Source of the DNA: Owenia fusiformis
Lineage: Eukaryota; Annelida; Polychaeta; Sabellida; Oweniidae
DNA: 64,000 nucleotides
Reading direction: 5' to 3'
Assembly: GCA_903813345.2 (NCBI GenBank)
Contig: CAIIXF020000009.1
Location: 34,324,740 to 34,388,739, forward strand
Below the pieces are notes generated by a model. That model made no database searches and was not told where the DNA came from. It was given only the letters and a program-made list of their open reading frames with translations. Below, one piece after another: positions 49,201 to 57,800 of this stretch; within the stretch, counting starts at the first letter, position 1; every line of letters begins with the position of its first letter. The position numbers and the translations under genes were made by a program.

Positions 49201-49437
49201 ATGATTTCTTTGGTTTTCCTTTATTTCATTTCACATTGATGACTCTAAATTGTGATCTGGTAGTCAACATGTATGGAAGCCTACTTACATTACTAGCTTG
49301 ACATTTAATATATATTATTAACTGCATTCTCCCTTTCAGAGCCTGTAGAAAAGAAGCCTAAAAAACAGAAAAAGAAGAAAGTTAAGAAAACTAAAAAGAA
49401 CATTAAAGCAGAAAGTGATGAAGAATCTGATGATTAA
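22299..49437 (+). CDS. Nucleolin-like protein, 11 exons, two RRMs
   Basis: Exons: 22299-22328, 42073-42201, 42763-42895, 43132-43206, 43669-43836, 45783-45824, 46381-46522, 47596-47771, 48116-48266, 48787-48965, 49340-49437. GT-AG borders and phases close to 440 aa. Exon 1 encodes MAPKSAKKFQ, ten codons ending in phase 0 exactly like exon 1 of the head-to-head nucleolin gene. Residues 11-190 are Lys-rich with acidic Ser/Asp/Glu stretches. RRM1 is at about 197-271 (MLFLKSLP) and RRM2 at about 311-385 (RLYISGFG; GYAFVQF), each split by an intron at RNP1. The tail is Lys-rich, ending ESDEESDD. There is no RGG tail and there are no zinc knuckles. Likely a nucleolar RNA-binding paralogue; function inferred from architecture. 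Intron 1 is 19.7 kb of nested transposons. Confidence 0.88.
22547..23555. mobile_element. TTAA-flanked foldback element, about 1 kb
   Basis: Long imperfect palindrome: the left arm from GGTGACATTTAAGTTAATCA, the right arm ending tttttgtactttttattatt ... gcgtcgcc. TTAA at 22543-22546 and 23556-23559. The arms (about 430 bp each) share gtttcaaggagtagcct and tttagagtata-type blocks in inverted form. No transposase. Confidence 0.82.
23560..24792. mobile_element. Second TTAA-flanked foldback element, abutting the first
   Basis: Left end GGTACAGCTGGAAAGTAACA, right end inverted GGTTCAGCTGGAAAGTAACA, with TTAA at 23556-23559 (shared with the previous element) and 24793-24796. Inverted arms include cgtcgctaacatgctaaata and ggttagaacccgaa(t/c)tt. 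Its right arm is split by the element at 24428-24753. Confidence 0.85.
24428..24753. mobile_element. Foldback MITE with TA target duplication, nested
   Basis: Terminal repeats TACC(T/G)GCACATGTTATT...CTGGTAC, inverted at the two ends. TA flanks at 24426-24427 and 24754-24755. Removing it restores the right arm of the host foldback (aaaaagtagta + gcaattttttacc). TA duplication fits a Tc1/mariner-type source. A decayed relative is at 2935-3345. Confidence 0.82.
24855..25900. mobile_element. hAT-like non-autonomous element, 5-bp TSD
   Basis: Ends CAGGGTTCGAA at both termini (inverted), flanked by ACAAT at 24850-24854 and 25901-25905. It interrupts the LINE reverse-transcriptase frame. The frame reads on correctly if one ACAAT and the insert are removed, which independently confirms the borders. 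The interior is AT-rich with a G-run at about 25700 and no transposase. Confidence 0.82.
27565..28340. repeat. Foldback repeat
   Basis: 27700-27790 (cataggccaagggtaaagta, atagaagagacaggtg) is repeated inverted at 28250-28330. An inner pair, ctgcaattgcttggcaag (27962) and cttgccaggcaattgcag (28045), is also inverted. No gene. Confidence 0.6.
28355..29450. repeat. Dispersed repeat with internal ~150-bp tandem units
   Basis: Starts tcccttggaacgaagttcga with a (gtcc)n run, ends gtgggatttgctactccgtg. Between lie about seven units of about 150 bp carrying gataactcaaataccagt, acggatttggttcaaatttt and tcaagatggccgc. Same family, opposite orientation, as 11855-12465 and 17745-18950. Confidence 0.72.
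29788..33480 (-). mobile_element. LINE with RT and RNase H (I-clade-like), disrupted
   Basis: Minus-strand order is RT (33480-32902, continued 31561-30951), RNase H (30877-30248), then a C-terminal His/Cys segment (30120-29788). RT motifs are YRPITLESVVGK, a VTIDYDSCYERIW block and YADD. RNase H shows FTDGSTLGNPG, TGELEAI, TDCQPAI and HWVPGHVNIHGNE, after which the frame breaks before the last catalytic Asp. RT followed by RNase H is known from the I/Tad/LOA-type LINEs. Several stops, and a 1.34-kb insertion in the YADD codons, make it inactive. Confidence 0.8.
31562..32901 (-). mobile_element. 5'-truncated LINE fragment inserted into the YADD motif
   Basis: Flanked by a perfect 13-bp duplication ATAATGTCGTCTG (31549-31561 and 32902-32914). 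The minus-strand interior has a LINE C-terminal frame (32870-32600 with FIPSTARAWNDLP) and a zinc-binding tail (31744-32061 with C-S-C ... H-Y-L-L-I-C-P). It ends with AATAAA and a short A run at 31562. The surrounding RT codons E-Y-A-D-D are split by it. Confidence 0.85.
33531..36120 (-). mobile_element. DIRS-like pol unit, tandem copy 1
   Basis: Minus-strand frames: RT with YLDDLIIL (35660-35391) and INWEKS..TPTQTIEYLGF (35338-35024), RNase H-like SMSYNYRELKAIYF with KLGGTRSKAL (34906-34667), then a tyrosine-recombinase-like piece with ARTCRGSELSKI (34051-33752). This order is typical of DIRS/Ngaro elements, which use a tyrosine recombinase. The recombinase C terminus (HxxR and Tyr) is not seen. 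Frames are broken, so the unit is dead. Confidence 0.8.
36121..38714 (-). mobile_element. DIRS-like pol unit, tandem copy 2
   Basis: Direct repeat of 33531-36120, starting with the same ccagaaatcaaggtctcatg and almost identical throughout. The offset is 2590 bp, then 2594 after a 4-base insertion near 37422 (gtgtattcatg for gtgaatg). A few scattered substitutions are visible (37286, 37317). Confidence 0.85.
38715..39540 (-). mobile_element. DIRS-like gag region
   Basis: Minus-strand frame rich in Ser, Lys and Asn (39437-39183, with KRTKHKKRAKV and a Ser-rich start) followed by a stretch with RGNTSSRGGKSRYIENKFFS that leads into the pol unit. Position and composition suit the gag-like ORF of a DIRS element. 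Stops interrupt it. Confidence 0.5.
39560..41580. repeat. DIRS-derived remnants and AT-rich filler
   Basis: 39930-40260 repeats the gag start of 39255-39540 in decayed form. The tgtacacttgtgattcagct block at about 39637 recurs at about 40853. ctctgcctagtagagacc at about 40475 looks like a terminal or junction repeat. From 40900 to 41580 nothing recognisable beyond aaatggtggcc-type fragments. Confidence 0.45.
41585..41965 (+). mobile_element. TTAA-type inverted-repeat element before exon 2 of the paralogue
   Basis: Partner of 12766-13175, with the same TTAAAG..AGAATCAGA inverted termini and the central aagaatggttaccattctt palindrome in single copy. Confidence 0.7.
42217..42425. repeat. About 52-bp tandem repeat, four copies
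   Basis: Units of catgcaattaaggttcaaca ... gacatccattgagaa begin 15 bp after the exon-2 donor of the paralogue and run for four copies. Confidence 0.85.
43926..45661 (+). repeat. GTCACCAC-family element with ~135-bp internal array
   Basis: Begins tatgtcaccaccaaaagtgg (start duplicated at 43976) and ends ggtggtgacattttgtcatg. The interior, about 44150-45600, is 10-11 units of about 135-165 bp (ttctcagaaattcaaatctg, tttgacatttgaccttcaat, gaccttctcaaggtcaaa). It fills intron 5 of the paralogue. No coding frame. Confidence 0.8.
46587..46700 (+). repeat. Short GTCACCAC-family copies (this and three more)
   Basis: Starts tatgtcaccacatatagtcc and ends gtagtgacattttgcatatt, without the long array. 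Similar short copies: 47845-47930 (end ggtggtgacattttgcatgt), 48497-48657 (start tatgtcaccaaaggaagtga, end gtggtgtcatttttttgcat) and 50396-50560 (start only). Confidence 0.6.
47100..47540. mobile_element. Foldback element in intron 7 of the paralogue
   Basis: Inverted arms: attctaatatgatacgt (47100) against acgtatcatattagaat (47525), and ttagaatcataacaaagacc against ggtctttgttatgattctaa. Centre near 47300. No open frame. Confidence 0.78.
48330..48460. repeat. Two-copy ~75-bp tandem repeat
   Basis: aatacctatgtaagtggatc, acctttgtaagtggaacat is followed by aatacctatgttagtggatc, acctttgtaagcggaacat in intron 9 of the paralogue. Confidence 0.7.
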
Positions 49438-49447
49438 ATTTGATATA

Positions 49448-49453
49448 AATAAA
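49448..49453 (+). terminator. Poly(A) signal of the nucleolin-like gene
   Basis: AATAAA 11 bp after the stop codon ending at 49437. Further AATAAA matches occur around 49970-50015. Confidence 0.6.
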
Positions 49454-49459
49454 CAATGT

Positions 49460-52010
49460 TGAACAGAAGATGGATAGAATGTCTGATGAAAACAATGTTT
49501 TTATTATTTAAAGGGATCATTATTTTAGTTCATCATGGGACCAATGGCAGCATGTTTACAGTACATTTACAATATGTAGCTAGGATACTCTTATTTCATT
49601 GGACATTATGTATTGTTTAATATATGTTATTAAACAACTTGAAATGTATTGTATGTTTTTTTAGTATTCTTGTTGTACAGTGTATTATATTTTACATATA
49701 TAGACACCAGCTTGAAAGAAAGATGGCAGTAAATGTCCAAGCTGTAGACTGAAGAATCACTCCTGATGTCTTCTATTCAACCTAGTGAATGTACTATACA
49801 ATGTGTGTTATATGAGTATGTATTTGAATCTATATCAGCATGACATTTTGTATAAATATCAGGTCTACATACAAATGTAAAATTGTGTATTTTGTTACTT
49901 GGGTTAATAGATTATGATCAGCATACACATATGTTGTTTATTGTTAACCTCTTAGTAGTATCAACAAAGAAATAAATGTGAAATAAAGAAATAAACTAAA
50001 TGTGCTTTAATAAATACATAAGAGAAACTTTACCCTTGTTGTACTGCATTGTTTGAAAACAGGAATTGAATAATTTATTGGAGGTTTGATAGTTTTTTCT
50101 GAAAAATTTGAGAAAATACAAATGGAGGTAGTGCAGAAGAGGAGGGAAAACCCCATGATTCAATTGATGACATACAATTTCCTGCTTCGCGCACCTCCTT
50201 TCCCGGAAGTACGTATATTTGTTTACAAAATGGTGACTTTCATATTCTGACCTAGTTTTAGAACAATCAACGATGGACTCGCTAAACCAAACAGTGACGA
50301 TGTCATCTCAATACAGATTTACTTTATAAGCGTATGTCATCTTTGAACCCTGGGGTTTCTCCCCCTCTTGTAGTGCAGGGTGAAACTTGATTTTTATGTC
50401 ACCTCCATGACATAGTGACATTTAAAGCCTCCAACTTTTTTGTCAACATCTTTCCATGGTGGTAGGGCATTAATCATGTGTAGCAAGTGTTCCACATTTG
50501 TAACAATTTGCAATAACTTTAGAAGTGATGTTCAATTGACTTGAAATCTTTACTGGGAACACATATAGGGACTTATAGTTTTCAACAGATTTTTGGCTAT
50601 ATTTGTTGCCATTGTAATGAATCAGGCTTCTTTAGACATGCAACATTTTGTGACTTTGTATTTACTAAAGAAGTAATGGCTAGTAATAAGCTGAAGAAAC
50701 TGAATGCCTGCAGAGATGTTTCTAATCATTCTGAAATCATTCAGTACCTAATTTTGGGTAATATCTGTTACCATAGCAAGATAGAACTTAAAACATTTTT
50801 AACATTGTTAGTTGTTGCTTTGAAAGTTTATTCTTTTATAGATCACAATTTTAACGTTAAATTACAATCTACACATCAATAAGGTCATCTGCTTCTATGT
50901 CCATGTTTTTTTATATTAATCTATTTAGAAATATTCAAGAAATTGAGTGACTTTAATAAGTTTTTCCGATTTGAATAGCTGAGGTACTAAATTCATAACG
51001 AGTGGAAATATACAGTGTATTTAGGGAGCTATCGCCATGGTGTGTATTATAAATGTTAATACCAATTCATTAATATGCTCCAGCAATATATGAGTGTGAA
51101 AATTTCACTTACTTAAAAACTATTTTTTTAGATGGAGAAAACACATACCATAAAACATTTTTGAATTTTGGAACTTAATGAACTTAACGTACCTAGAACC
51201 TCAGTAGGTATGGAATACATTTGTTATGTACGGTCGGTTTTGGATACAGGGTTTACCCCTTCACTCCAAAATGTGTCGTCTATTCCTTTTCTCACACAAC
51301 TGGATCTTACACAAAAAATGACACCCACCTTTTGTAACATAGTTTTGGAAAATAAGTTATAATGATTTTATCAAAGACAACTACATTATTTTGTGTTTAA
51401 TTGAATGGACTACACTTCCCTGAAAGTAAAAGCTGAAATCATTAATTTTTATAAAGTAACAAAAGCTGGGTGTCATTTTTTGAGTAGAATCCATGTGTAT
51501 CTGCAAAGGAATGGATGACATTTGGAGCAAATGTTGTAACTCATAAATTTGACCCTCTTTAGCTACACATCTGAAATTTTTGGAGGTGCTTTCGCATTGC
51601 GTCTACTTTAAATTTGCTGAAGGACAAGTCTGTATGTTGATAGACAAACAAGTTATGCAATGGAAGGTGTGTGTCGCTTTTTGTGTCACCCTGTATATAG
51701 CAAATGGTTAATTGAATCCTGTATATGCAGAGCAAATGTTTTTGAAATCTATGGCAATGAAAAAGTATCAAAATGAAAAAATGGATATTTTTGGCATACC
51801 CTGTATACAATGGTAATTCCAGAATTTGGAGATGTCAATAAAAGATATGTCCTCATGTCAACGTCATGTGTAGTTTCATAGATGATATTGATGTGTTTCA
51901 TGTCAGAGGGGATGTCTTACGCATTCTTTGTTATAAAAACAGGCTTTAATAATTAACACATTGAAGTTGAGGGACATTTTATTTCATGATGATAATTAAA
52001 TAAAGCGTGT
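49460..52010. other. Intergenic, no gene seen
   Basis: Holds the short repeat at 50396 and a hairpin-forming stretch at 51250-51545 (aaaaaatgacaccca against tgggtgtcattttttgag, and tccattcctttgcag-type arms). A short ATG frame at 50274 has no donor and no family resemblance. Confidence 0.5.
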
Positions 52011-52017
52011 ATCAGGA

Positions 52018-52024
52018 TATAAAA
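52018..52024 (+). promoter_or_regulatory. TATA box of the intronless gene
   Basis: TATAAAA 81 bp upstream of the ATG at 52105, placing a start site near 52045-52050 and a 5' UTR of about 55 nt. Confidence 0.55.
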
Positions 52025-52104
52025 CAGAGAACAGAGTGAAAACGCGTTATTATCAGTATCTTCTCGTCTTATGAGATCTAGACTTATTCTTCAATCTACA
52101 AACA

Positions 52105-52800
52105 ATGGGTTGCGCAACAGGAAAATATCAGATAAGGCCTCAGGATAACATATCTCATCTCAGAATAAGCATCAAAACAACAACTTCAATAGAAAGTGTG
52201 TATAGTCCGGCCAAGTTATTGTCAGAGTTGATCCATCCAAGGACTATGTTCTCACACCCGGACTTTACTCATGAGCCAGCATGGGACGGGAAAACATGCA
52301 ATATGTATAGTCGACTGAGTCCACGACAAGATGTCCCATTTTGGCGACCACCGAGGATGAGTCAAGATATTGAATTTTTTCCTAGGAGTAATCGCCATCC
52401 ACAAACTGCATACAACATCCAAGCTCAAAAACAATCTACTGCTTATTCTCCAAGAACTGGACTGCAAAAGCGACCACCGAGGATGAGTCAAGATATTGAA
52501 ATTTTTCCTAGTAGTAAACGCCATCCACAAACTGCATACAACATCCAAGCTCAAAAACAATCTACTGCTTATTCTCCAAGAACTGGACTGCAAAAGCATA
52601 CCCCATTGAGGAGGGCTCCTAAATGCCAGATTAATACAGTATACCACTTGCAAAATCCGACATCACAGATTTTAATGATGAATCACACGATAGCTTCAAC
52701 CAGGACTCGCAGGACCGCAATGCATAGTGTTTCTAACAACTTTTCTTTACCAAGTGTAGAAATAAATGAAAGCCTTCAACAAATATCTACAAACTCTTAG
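52105..52800 (+). CDS. Intronless protein, acylation-type N terminus, 42-aa duplication
   Basis: 231 aa in one exon, ATG in a good context (aacaATGG). It begins MGCATGK: Gly2 fits the N-myristoylation pattern and Cys3 could be palmitoylated, so membrane anchoring is likely (inference). Residues about 81-122 and 123-164 are a near-identical 42-aa duplication (126 bp, 52344-52469 and 52470-52595) with PPRMSQDIE and AQKQSTAYSPRTGLQK. The rest is basic and rich in Ser, Thr, Gln and Pro, probably disordered. No domain recognised. A TATA box at 52018 and AATAAA at 52868 support a real transcription unit. It is the longest uninterrupted frame in the window outside transposons. Could be a lineage-specific gene. 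Confidence 0.65.
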   Translation: MGCATGKYQIRPQDNISHLRISIKTTTSIESVYSPAKLLSELIHPRTMFSHPDFTHEPAWDGKTCNMYSRLSPRQDVPFWRPPRMSQDIEFFPRSNRHPQTAYNIQAQKQSTAYSPRTGLQKRPPRMSQDIEIFPSSKRHPQTAYNIQAQKQSTAYSPRTGLQKHTPLRRAPKCQINTVYHLQNPTSQILMMNHTIASTRTRRTAMHSVSNNFSLPSVEINESLQQISTNS

Positions 52801-52867
52801 CCAGGATACCCAAAAAGATCAAAATACATTCACCAAAATTGTTCAACAAAAACAATGACACAACAAA

Positions 52868-52873
52868 AATAAA
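52868..52873 (+). terminator. Poly(A) signal of the intronless gene
   Basis: AATAAA about 68 bp after the TAG stop at 52798-52800. Confidence 0.45.
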
Positions 52874-52879
52874 CAGTTA

Positions 52880-54877
52880 CTATAAGTACTCTAAAAATGT
52901 CCACAACATCTATTAAAAAGACAATACAATGGGCGAATTACTTTTCCATAGTCTTATAGTCTAACTTCCAAGAGGTGTGATAGCAGTAAATCCAATGTGA
53001 AGGATGGAGTAAAACACTACAGTATCATTAATAGACGGATACATTAATTAATGCCCAATACAATAACAACAATAATCAACTTCATTTAATTATAAAAAAT
53101 AATAATAATGAACCATGTTATTTTGGAAATATATAAGCGATAAATCTTCATTTGCTTATCGTTATATGTCTAATATGAGAATGCAGGGGGTGAATCCAAT
53201 CACATGGACATTAACACCTGTGTATGCATGAATGAATTACTGATATTTCATTGAACCATGGTTTGTAAAAACATGCAAACTCAAATAAATAAAGTTTCTT
53301 TAAGTTATAGTGATCAATGTAACATTACATCATTATTCTATGTTTTATATATTTTATTTTAGCAACAAATAGTTCCTAATCACATTTTATTGTACATATG
53401 TAATGCCATCTAAGGTCATAAATGTGGCACATAAAAAAGCACAGGCTAAGACAAGGTGCCTATAAAAAAGAAATAAAATTTTGGACGGTACAATTATAAG
53501 ACTTTACATGACTGTTATATTTTTATGACAAAATATAATTTAGAAATACAGTAAAAATAATCAAAATAATACAAATCTTCCTTGTTGACTGGTATGATTT
53601 TTATGTCATTGTTAGGAATCAGGATTTCTTTTCATGTAAAACTGATGCCATAGACACACCAATATATAAAACTAACATCTTATGTGGTGTCTGTGAGGGT
53701 GGGGAGGAAAGAAAGATTTTGTTTGTGATTTAGATTTCATCACTCTTCATATCACCCACATTAGGATATTGGAGTTCCATTTTTGTTCAAGTTATATCAT
53801 ATTCAGTTCTGTTTTATTTGAAAGGAGAGAGTGCACTGAACAAAAACCTAACTTAGTTTTCCTGTGAATGTCAACTTTTGGCTTAAGAGGCCCAGTTTCT
53901 CTACAAAAGCTAAACATTTCAAACCATCACTGTCATCACTTTGGCATCTGGGGTATTTGATTACGTAAAAAATCATACATTAAATACATGACTCAAATGT
54001 GGTCCCCCAGCAACTCAGTGCTATATCAGAGGCTCCCTCAGACCCTAATTTAATAAGACACTGTTAGGGGATGCGTTACGACCCTGGATAGCAAGTTGCT
54101 ACTACAGCCCAGCTGTAGCGCTTTGGTTACTCGCAAAACAACAACTCCCAGAGTGCCAAATCCTACCAAACAAAACATATCTAATTGTTTATCAAATTCC
54201 TTTGTCAGATACCTTCTGGAGTAGAGGGCCAATGAAACCAGATCTGTCTGGTATTTGATTTCTTGCCTGGACCGACAGATGAATAGATAGATGAGACGAC
54301 TACTCTATATTCCTACTCAAACTTTAAATGAGAATTTGTGAATGCCATAACATAATTTGGCAATAATACTTGTCGGTATTACTCATCGTTGAAACAATTA
54401 TCTTTGGAGATTCTAATCAATACTAAGTATCTTGTCAGAGGACCAAGGAATCACAATATAGGCTCATCATTTAACCTGTTAAATCGTGACCTACCTTTTT
54501 GTGAATTCTTAGGCAAAATATTTGGCAAAATTAGCAATTTCTGACCTAAATCGCCAATTTTGGCCTTTCTTTGTGAACATTTAAAAAAATTTTGACTGTT
54601 GTTTCACTTTAATTACCCTGTTGTGAGAAATTCTAATGAAACCCCTGTCATGATTACAAAATGTAGTATTCTGAACATTCTCTGAACACAGGCCTCCAGA
54701 ACTCGTACCTCCTTCTGGAACAAGAGAGGAACATAATGGATGATGTCTGGAGCAGTGTGTTCGGGGGATGCATTCTGAATATCCAGGGTAATCTAAATAT
54801 ATGAACAGCACATGTCATTTGTGCCATATATGAATGAATCTCCTAATTATAGGTGGCATTATATTTAGTCCATCAAG
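52880..54877. other. Intergenic / likely 3' UTR of the MMD-like gene
   Basis: No coding region seen. Minus-strand AATAAA matches occur near 53810 and 53355, either of which could end the MMD-like transcript. Confidence 0.4.
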
Positions 54878-57800
54878 TTAACTGTCATGTATAATTTGTA
54901 TTGTTTCTTGAACTAGAGCAACTTGCCGAACACCTAGCACATATTTGCAGACGGCATAATAATGTATGGTGGCTCCAACTATTACAAAGCAATGCCAGAT
55001 TGCGTGTGCAAATGGAACAATTCCATCTAATTTAAAAAACATTGTTCCAATAATGTAAATTATGCCTCCTAGTGCCAGTTCATGTAATCCTGAGGATTCC
55101 TTCTGAAAAACATAAAAACATGAATAAGTTAAAAGGCACTAGGAAAACGATGAAACAAACATTTGTGTCTAACTATGGCAAAACTATCAATGGCTACATT
55201 TAGGTGTCTGTGTCTTACTATGGAAAAAGCTATCAATGGCTATATTTAGGTGTCTGTGTCTTACTTTGGAAAAAATTATCAATGGCTACACTTAGGTGTC
55301 TGTGTCTTACTAGGGAAACAACTATCAATGGCTACATTTAGGTGTCTGTGTCTTACTTTGGAAAAAAAACTATCAATGGCTCATTTAGGTGTCTGTGTCT
55401 TACTATGGAAAAAAACTAGCAATGGCTACATTTAGGTGTCTGTGTCTTACTATGGAAAAAACTATCAATGGCTATATTTAGGTGTCTGTGTCTTACTTTG
55501 GAAAAAACTATCAATGGCTATATTTAGGTGTCTGTGTATTACTATGGAAAAAACTATCAATGGCTACATTGAGGTGTCTGTGTCTTACTTTGGAAAAAAA
55601 TATCAATGGCAAGATTTAGGTGTCTGTGTCTTACTTTGGAAAAAACTATCAATGGCTACATTTAGGTGTCTGTGTCTTACTATGGAAAAACTATCAATGG
55701 CTACATTTAGGTGTCTGTGTCTTACTTTGGAAAAAAATATCAATGGCAAGATTTAGGTGTCTGTGTCTTACTTTGGAAAAAAACTATCAATGGCTACATT
55801 TAGGTGTCTGTGTCTTACTATGGAAAAACTGTCAATGGCTACATTTAGGTGTCTGTGTCTTACTTTGGAAAAAACTATCAATGGCTACATTTAGGTGTCT
55901 GTGTCTTACTATGGAAATACTATCAATGGCTACATTTAGGTGTCTGTGTCTTACTTTGTAAAAAACTATCAACGGCAACATTAAAGTGTCTGTGTCTTAC
56001 TATGGAAAAACTAGCAATGGCTACATTTAGGCATCTGTGTGTTACTATGAAAAAACTATCAATGGCTACATTTAGGCGTCTGTGTGTTACTATGGAAAAA
56101 ACTATCAATGGCTACATTTAGGTGTCTGTGTCTTACTATGGAAAAAGCTATCAATGGCTACATTTAGATGTCTGTGTCTTACTATGGAAAAAGCTATCAA
56201 TGGCTCATTTAGGTGTCTGTGTGTTACTATGGAAAAACTATCAATGGCTACATTTAGGTGTCTGTGTCTTACTATGGAAAAAAAATATCAATGGCAAGAT
56301 TTAGGTGTCTGTGTCTTACTTTCGAAAAAAACTATCAATGGCTACATTTAGGTGTATGTGTCTTACTATGGAAAAACTAGCAATGGCTACATTTAGGTGT
56401 CTGTGTGTTACTATGGAAAAACTATCAATGGCTACATTTAGGTGTCTGTGTCTTACTATGGAAAAACTATCAATTGCTATATTTAGGTGTCTGTGTCTTA
56501 CTTTGGAAAAAACTATCAATGGCTATATTTAGGTGTCTGTGTCTTACTATGGAAAAAACTATCAATGGCTACATTTAGGTGTCTGTGTCTTACTTTGGAA
56601 AAAAATATCCATGGCAAGATTTAGGTGTCTGTGTCTTACTTTGGAAAAAAACTATCAATGGCTACATTTAGGTGTCTGTGTCTTACTATGGAAAAACTAT
56701 CAATGGCTACATTTAGGTGTCTGTGTCTTACTTTGGAAAAAACTATCAATGGCTACATTTAGGTGTCTGTGTCTTGCTATTGAAAAACTATCAATGGCTA
56801 CATTTAGGTGTCTGTGTCTTACTTTGTAAAAAACTATCAACGGCAACATTAAGGTGTCTGTGTCTTACTATGGAAAAACTAGCAATGGCTACATTTAGGT
56901 GTCTGTGTGTTACTATGAAAAAACTATCAATGGCTACATTTAGGCGTCTGTGTGTTACTATGAAAAAACTATCAATGGCTACATTTAGGTGTCTGTGTCT
57001 TACTATGGAAAAACTATCAATGGCTACATTTAGGTGTCTGTGTCTTACTTTGTAAAAAACTATCAACAGCAACATTAAGGTGTCTGTGTCTTACTATGGA
57101 AAAACTATCAATGGCAAGATTTAGGTGTCTGTGTGTTACTATGAAAAAACTATCAATGGCTACATTTAGGCGTCTGTGTGTTACTATGGAAAAAACTATC
57201 AATGGCTACATTTAGGTGTCTGTGTCTTACTATGTCAGACAATAATTGTCAATATTTAGGTGTCTATATCTTACCATGGCAAACACAACAATCATTGCAG
57301 GACATACACCAATGATTAGGTAAAACAGCACCTCTAATGATTTGTACCTGAAAATAAAAAAAGTATATATACCAGGTATATTTAAAGCTAGTGAACATAT
57401 TTCTCTCATAAAACCTCTCTTCAGTGCTTGGTTTACACATATTTAATAAACACATCTCTTTAGTGAGTGACTAAACACATCTAATAACACCTCTCTTCAG
57501 TGCTTGTTTAAACACATTTCTAATAAACATCCCTCTTTAGTGACCCATTAAACAAATTTCTAATAAACATCTCTCTTTAGTGAGTGATTAAACACATTTC
57601 TAATAAATATCTCTCTTTAGTGAGTGATTAAACACATTTCTAATAAACACCTCTCTTTAGTGAGTGATTAAACACATTTCTAATAAATATCTCTCTTTAG
57701 TGAGTGATTAAACACATTTCTAATAAATATCTCTCTTTAGTGAGTGATTAAACACATTTCTAATAAATATCTCTCTTTAGTGAGTGATTAAACACATTTC

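Noticed and set aside
50274-50330. Short ATG frame beginning MDSLNQ as a first exon
   Set aside because: No GT donor in phase, stop after 18 codons, no partner exon.
50541-50882. 113-aa plus-strand frame
   Set aside because: Hydrophobic AT-rich chance frame running out of a GTCACCAC repeat; no homology, splice or promoter support.
55250-57055. Many 60-113 aa frames on both strands reading [10 protein letters not shown] or similar
   Set aside because: All are by-products of the 45-bp minisatellite lying in an MMD intron.
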